From positions 1-49,825 of IMG/VR virus record IMGVR_UViG_3300028581_004272: DNA of 49,825 nucleotides; one strand, 5' to 3'. The DNA is from a virus. This document shows positions 47,845 to 49,825 of the stretch, piece by piece. How positions within the stretch are numbered: the stretch's first letter is position 1; each line of letters opens with the position of its first letter. Made by a program: the position numbers and the translations under genes. The notes below the pieces were generated by a model. The model searched no databases and was not told where the DNA came from. It saw only the letters and a list, made by a program, of their open reading frames with translations.

Positions 47845-48087
47845 ATGGGATTTGAAAGAGGCGATTCAGTAAGAGCAAAGGTGATAAAGAAATTAACAAC
47901 CGGAGTTATCTTGAAGGTAAGTGAATCAATAGACAGTTATTTTCCTTCCTTATTTAATATTGGGGCTGAACTTTTAGTTACCGTTCAGAGGATAAGAGAT
48001 GACGGCAAAATGTTACTGACATTAGATACTGTAATTGATTATGCATACTCAGAAGTTACCTCAGGCGAGATAGTAGTCGCTGCATAA
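47845..48087 (+). CDS. Small S1/OB-fold RNA-binding-like protein
   Basis: An 80-residue protein almost entirely made of an S1-like OB fold (GDSVRAKVIKKLTTGVILKVSESIDSYFPSLF, then GAELLVTVQRIRDDGKMLLTLD). The last strand MLLTLD is the usual end of an S1 domain. A strong AAAGGAGGTG site precedes the ATG. It follows the RelE-like gene closely, suggesting a two-gene unit in which this protein replaces the usual HTH antitoxin. That role is a hypothesis. Confidence 0.65.
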   Translation: MGFERGDSVRAKVIKKLTTGVILKVSESIDSYFPSLFNIGAELLVTVQRIRDDGKMLLTLDTVIDYAYSEVTSGEIVVAA

Positions 48088-48132
48088 GAGATGTCAAATA
48101 AAACAAAGGAATAATAATAGCGTGTTTTGCTT

Positions 48133-48162
48133 TTGAGATATACAGAGTATGAAGGTATATAA
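48133..48162 (+). promoter_or_regulatory. Promoter ahead of the small-peptide region
   Basis: TTGAGA (48133-48138), 18 bp and TATAAT (48157-48162), 34 bp upstream of a 26-residue ORF. Confidence 0.6.
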
Positions 48163-48195
48163 TCATAGTATAAAAAATTTTAGGAGGCGTGCAAA

Positions 48196-48276
48196 ATGAA
48201 AATAGCAGTGTTTAAAGGGGTGAGGGTGGCTAGGCGGGTTTTAGCGGAGCTGATAAAAAAGAAGTCAGCCCGCTAA
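48196..48276 (+). CDS. Tiny basic peptide, 26 aa
   Basis: A 26-residue, strongly cationic amphipathic peptide (MKIAVFKGVRVARRVLAELI, then KKKSAR) with TAGGAGGCG 6-8 bases before its ATG and a promoter close upstream. No double-glycine leader. It could be a leaderless peptide, a signal, or a leader ORF controlling downstream genes. Confidence 0.5.
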   Translation: MKIAVFKGVRVARRVLAELIKKKSAR

Positions 48277-48313
48277 CTAAGTCACCAACATTTTGGAAGG
48301 AGGAAACCAAATA

Positions 48314-48404
48314 ATGAAGTATTTTACTGGGTTCGTTTAATGCTATTGTAAAGGCATTTGTAATAACATCGCAAGACATCGGCTATGTTCCGGGGGTGGT
48401 TTAA
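48314..48404 (+). pseudogene. Frameshifted small peptide gene
   Basis: ATG 48314 with AAGGAGG reads only MKYFTGFV before a stop. Removing one G from GGG 48329-48331 restores a 29-residue frame (MKYFTG then SFNAIVKAFVITSQDIGYVP and GVV) that ends in TAA 48404. A relic of a small peptide gene; it could be a sequencing slip. Confidence 0.45.
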
Positions 48405-48536
48405 AATTTTAATTAAACTTGTTAGTCCCCCAAAAGAAAGGCTTTAATGATGGAAAAAACAGAAAATAGATATTGAACTGGCTCTCTACTATGTAATCAC
48501 AAACAATCAACATTAACAAACAAGGAGGTGTTAAAA

Positions 48537-48668
48537 ATGGAAAAGAATAATGGCATATTCGGTGATTTTTTAGACTTTGATAAGCCTATTGGCGATTTTT
48601 TAATTGACGTAGCTATTGTTGCAGCATTGGAAGAAGATGAAGTTGTAGATGAATCATACGACAATTGA
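48537..48668 (+). CDS. Small acidic peptide, 43 aa
   Basis: A 43-residue highly acidic peptide (NGIFGDFLDFDKPIGDFLID, then VAIVAALEEDEVVDE) with an internal near-repeat GDFLDFD/GDFLIDV and a strong AAGGAGGTG site. No double-glycine motif. In a bacteriocin neighbourhood it may be an immunity-like or regulatory peptide, or a precursor of a modified peptide whose enzyme lies outside the window. Confidence 0.6.
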   Translation: MEKNNGIFGDFLDFDKPIGDFLIDVAIVAALEEDEVVDESYDN

Positions 48669-48802
48669 CATTTGCAAAAAATATTATATCAATGGTTGTT
48701 TTAACAATAAACTAATATATTCAAAATCAAGCACCTTGTAAACTATAAAAAACGGAGCATGTAAGAAAATATGTGATAATATAAAAAATGGGGGTATTAA
48801 CC

Positions 48803-49054
48803 GTGTACAAAGAAATTATTCAAAACTGTCGAGGTCGGCCTAAATATTAGTTTTGGAATTGGATAAAAAGTATTGACAATACTGGTGTTTATGAAAATAA
48901 TCAAAGGCATGGTATAACACTTTTAGTGGTGCGAAACTCAAGCAGTAACATTGCCTACAAAGGAAATTGACAACAAAAGAAAACGGATAATAAATCTACC
49001 ACTGATGAGCAGGAGAATGAGATAAATACATTAGTTTTACAGAGAAGGAGTTAA
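48803..49054 (+). pseudogene. Decayed ORF with two internal stops
   Basis: From GTG 48803 one frame stays protein-like for 83 codons, apart from TAG at 48848 and TGA at 48968. It spells IIQNCRGRPKY, FWNWIKSIDNTGVYENNQRH and TTDEQENEINTLVLQRRS. The stops and lack of other signals suggest a gene remnant. I do not recognise the parent. Confidence 0.4.
48873..48901 (+). promoter_or_regulatory. Promoter ahead of the bacteriocin gene
   Basis: TTGACA (48873-48878), 17 bp and AATAAT (48896-48901). The -35 lies inside an inverted repeat AGTATTG-A-CAATACT (48869-48883), a possible regulator site. It is 215 bp before the bacteriocin ATG. Confidence 0.5.
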
Positions 49055-49116
49055 CCCAGAAACATGGATTTTTTGATTGAAATTTTTAAAAAATAATTTT
49101 TGGAAGGAGGTAAAAC

Positions 49117-49281
49117 ATGAATAAATTCAAAGTACTTAGTAATACAGAAGCACGTAATATAAACGGTGGCGCTATTATTGAGGCATTTGCATTAACTGGT
49201 GCCGCTGTTTGGACTGCACAATATGCATGGGAAATCGGTCAAAAGTTAGGTAAATTTATCGTTAAGAATAGAAGAAAATAA
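49117..49281 (+). CDS. Double-glycine class II bacteriocin precursor
   Basis: A 54-residue precursor. The 18-residue leader (MNKFKVLSNTEARNINGG) matches the LSxxELxxIxGG rule except Ala for the second Leu. Cleavage after Gly18 would release a 36-residue cationic, amphipathic core (AIIEAFALTGAAVWTAQYAW, then EIGQKLGKFIVKNRRK) with no cysteines. A very strong GGAAGGAGG site precedes the ATG. The peptidase-C39 exporter gene begins 275 bp downstream, as expected. Possibly one peptide of a two-peptide bacteriocin, or a quorum peptide; no clear partner with GG leader is seen. Confidence 0.88.
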   Translation: MNKFKVLSNTEARNINGGAIIEAFALTGAAVWTAQYAWEIGQKLGKFIVKNRRK

Positions 49282-49555
49282 TAAAACCAAGTGCAGTATT
49301 AAATTATCGTCAACAAACGAGGACTTAACAAGCCAATCATCAGGTTCATAACATTTAATGTCGTAAGGTTCTCAACAAATTAGAAGGATGTATCAATACT
49401 GAATTTCAATCAATACTTAAAATGATCTGTCTTAACTCTTTCTCTGTGAAAATAATGTAAAATCAATGTTTAATATTAAAAGTTTATAAGAATTATATGT
49501 AAAATTTAGCATGCCAGCATTTTATAAAATAACTCAAGCAAAGAGAGGTGGAATT
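49282..49555. other. Gap between bacteriocin and exporter genes
   Basis: AT-rich 274 bp with stops in all forward frames. I see no gene with a ribosome site, no strong terminator and no consensus promoter. An immunity gene would be expected nearby but is not here. Confidence 0.5.
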
Positions 49556-49825
49556 ATGAAATATCCATGTGTAAAGCAAAAAGATTTGACTGATTGTGGC
49601 GTAGCTTGTTTAGCAACTATAAGTCGTTTCTATGGTTCGCATATCCCTCTTAATAAAATTAGAGAATATGCAAAGACTGATAAACTCGGGAATAGCGCAG
49701 ATAGCTTGACAATTGCTTCTAAAAAGCTCAATATGGATGCCGTTGTTAAAAAAACTGAAGATAAGACTGCTATAATTGAATATAAACACCTACCAGTTAT
49801 TGCACATTTAATAACAAAAACCATG
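49556..49825 (+). CDS. Peptidase-C39 ABC exporter, N-terminal fragment
   Basis: The first 90 residues of a bacteriocin-processing ABC transporter, cut by the window end. The C39 cysteine protease domain shows the catalytic start VKQKDLTDCGVACLATISRFYG, with Gln8 and Cys14, and the region leading to LPVIAHLI where the catalytic His is the H in IAH. It should remove double-glycine leaders and export the mature peptide. GAGAGGTGG precedes the ATG. The membrane and ATPase domains lie outside. Confidence 0.93.
   Translation, partial: MKYPCVKQKDLTDCGVACLATISRFYGSHIPLNKIREYAKTDKLGNSADSLTIASKKLNMDAVVKKTEDKTAIIEYKHLPVIAHLITKTM

Noticed and set aside
1-49825. tRNA, rRNA, complete insertion sequence or transposase
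   Set aside because: I saw no cloverleaf with a GTTCRA-type arm, no rRNA segment and no transposase-like protein; the only DNA-moving enzymes are the two serine recombinases.

Overview
The window is a low-GC, Shine-Dalgarno-rich stretch typical of Bacillota, most likely a Clostridia-class gut or environmental anaerobe. That placement is an inference from base composition, strong AGGAGG ribosome sites and gene families; no rRNA or tRNA is present to confirm it. About 42 kb is an almost complete siphovirus-type prophage. The last 8 kb is an accessory or chromosomal island with candidate defence genes, a toxin-like pair and the start of a double-glycine bacteriocin locus.

Layout. Positions 1-1000: an XRE repressor reads leftward from a divergent promoter region studded with GTCCG operator-like hexamers. 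Positions 1.0-13.2 kb: early and replication genes. These are a sigma-like regulator, a deoxyribosyltransferase-like DUF4406 protein, a Bro-N/KilAC antirepressor, a DUF2800 PD-(D/E)XK nuclease, a DUF2815 ssDNA-binding protein, a family A DNA polymerase split by a 308-residue intein, a VapE-type primase-helicase, a VRR-NUC nuclease, a SNF2 helicase and a DUF559 endonuclease. A repeat-flanked AT-rich segment after VapE is a candidate replication origin. The module ends with a late-regulator-like gene. Its 3' end is duplicated around an inserted PIN-domain toxin-antitoxin cassette. Both copies carry an extended -10 late promoter.

Positions 14.3-24.1 kb: HNH nuclease, an 11-bp tandem-repeat array that may be the packaging site, TerS, three orphan DNA methyltransferases (two ParB-fused and one C5-cytosine enzyme), a run of eight small genes, TerL (which lacks a normal start codon) and a YefM/RelE-type toxin-antitoxin pair under a perfect 24-bp palindrome. 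Positions 24.2-37.5 kb: portal, ClpP-like protease, HK97 capsid, connectors, tail tube, tail-assembly chaperones joined by a -1 frameshift site, tape measure, baseplate or hub protein, tail fibre, holin and amidase endolysin. Positions 37.5-41.9 kb: a second cargo insertion flanked by a duplicated endolysin 3' end and containing two related long hairpins. It is followed by an HTH/zinc-finger protein, a SHOCT-like protein and two tandem large serine recombinases ending in a strong terminator.

Beyond the recombinases is a broken TIR-TPR gene. Convergent with it are two leftward ORFs that read best as one 1,284-residue helical protein with a possible ParB/sulfiredoxin-like C-terminal domain, interrupted at a seven-T run. 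Next come a RelE/HigB-like protein paired with a small S1/OB-fold protein, several tiny peptides and their relics, a clear double-glycine class II bacteriocin precursor, and the beginning of its peptidase-C39 ABC exporter, which runs off the window.

How it fits together: the phage has the expected lysogeny, replication, packaging, head, tail, lysis and integration order. Toxin-antitoxin and small cargo genes sit at module joints. The best candidates for undescribed biology are the large helical protein next to the TIR-TPR relic, the RelE-like/S1 pair, and the repeated theme of cargo inserted behind a duplicated 3' gene end.
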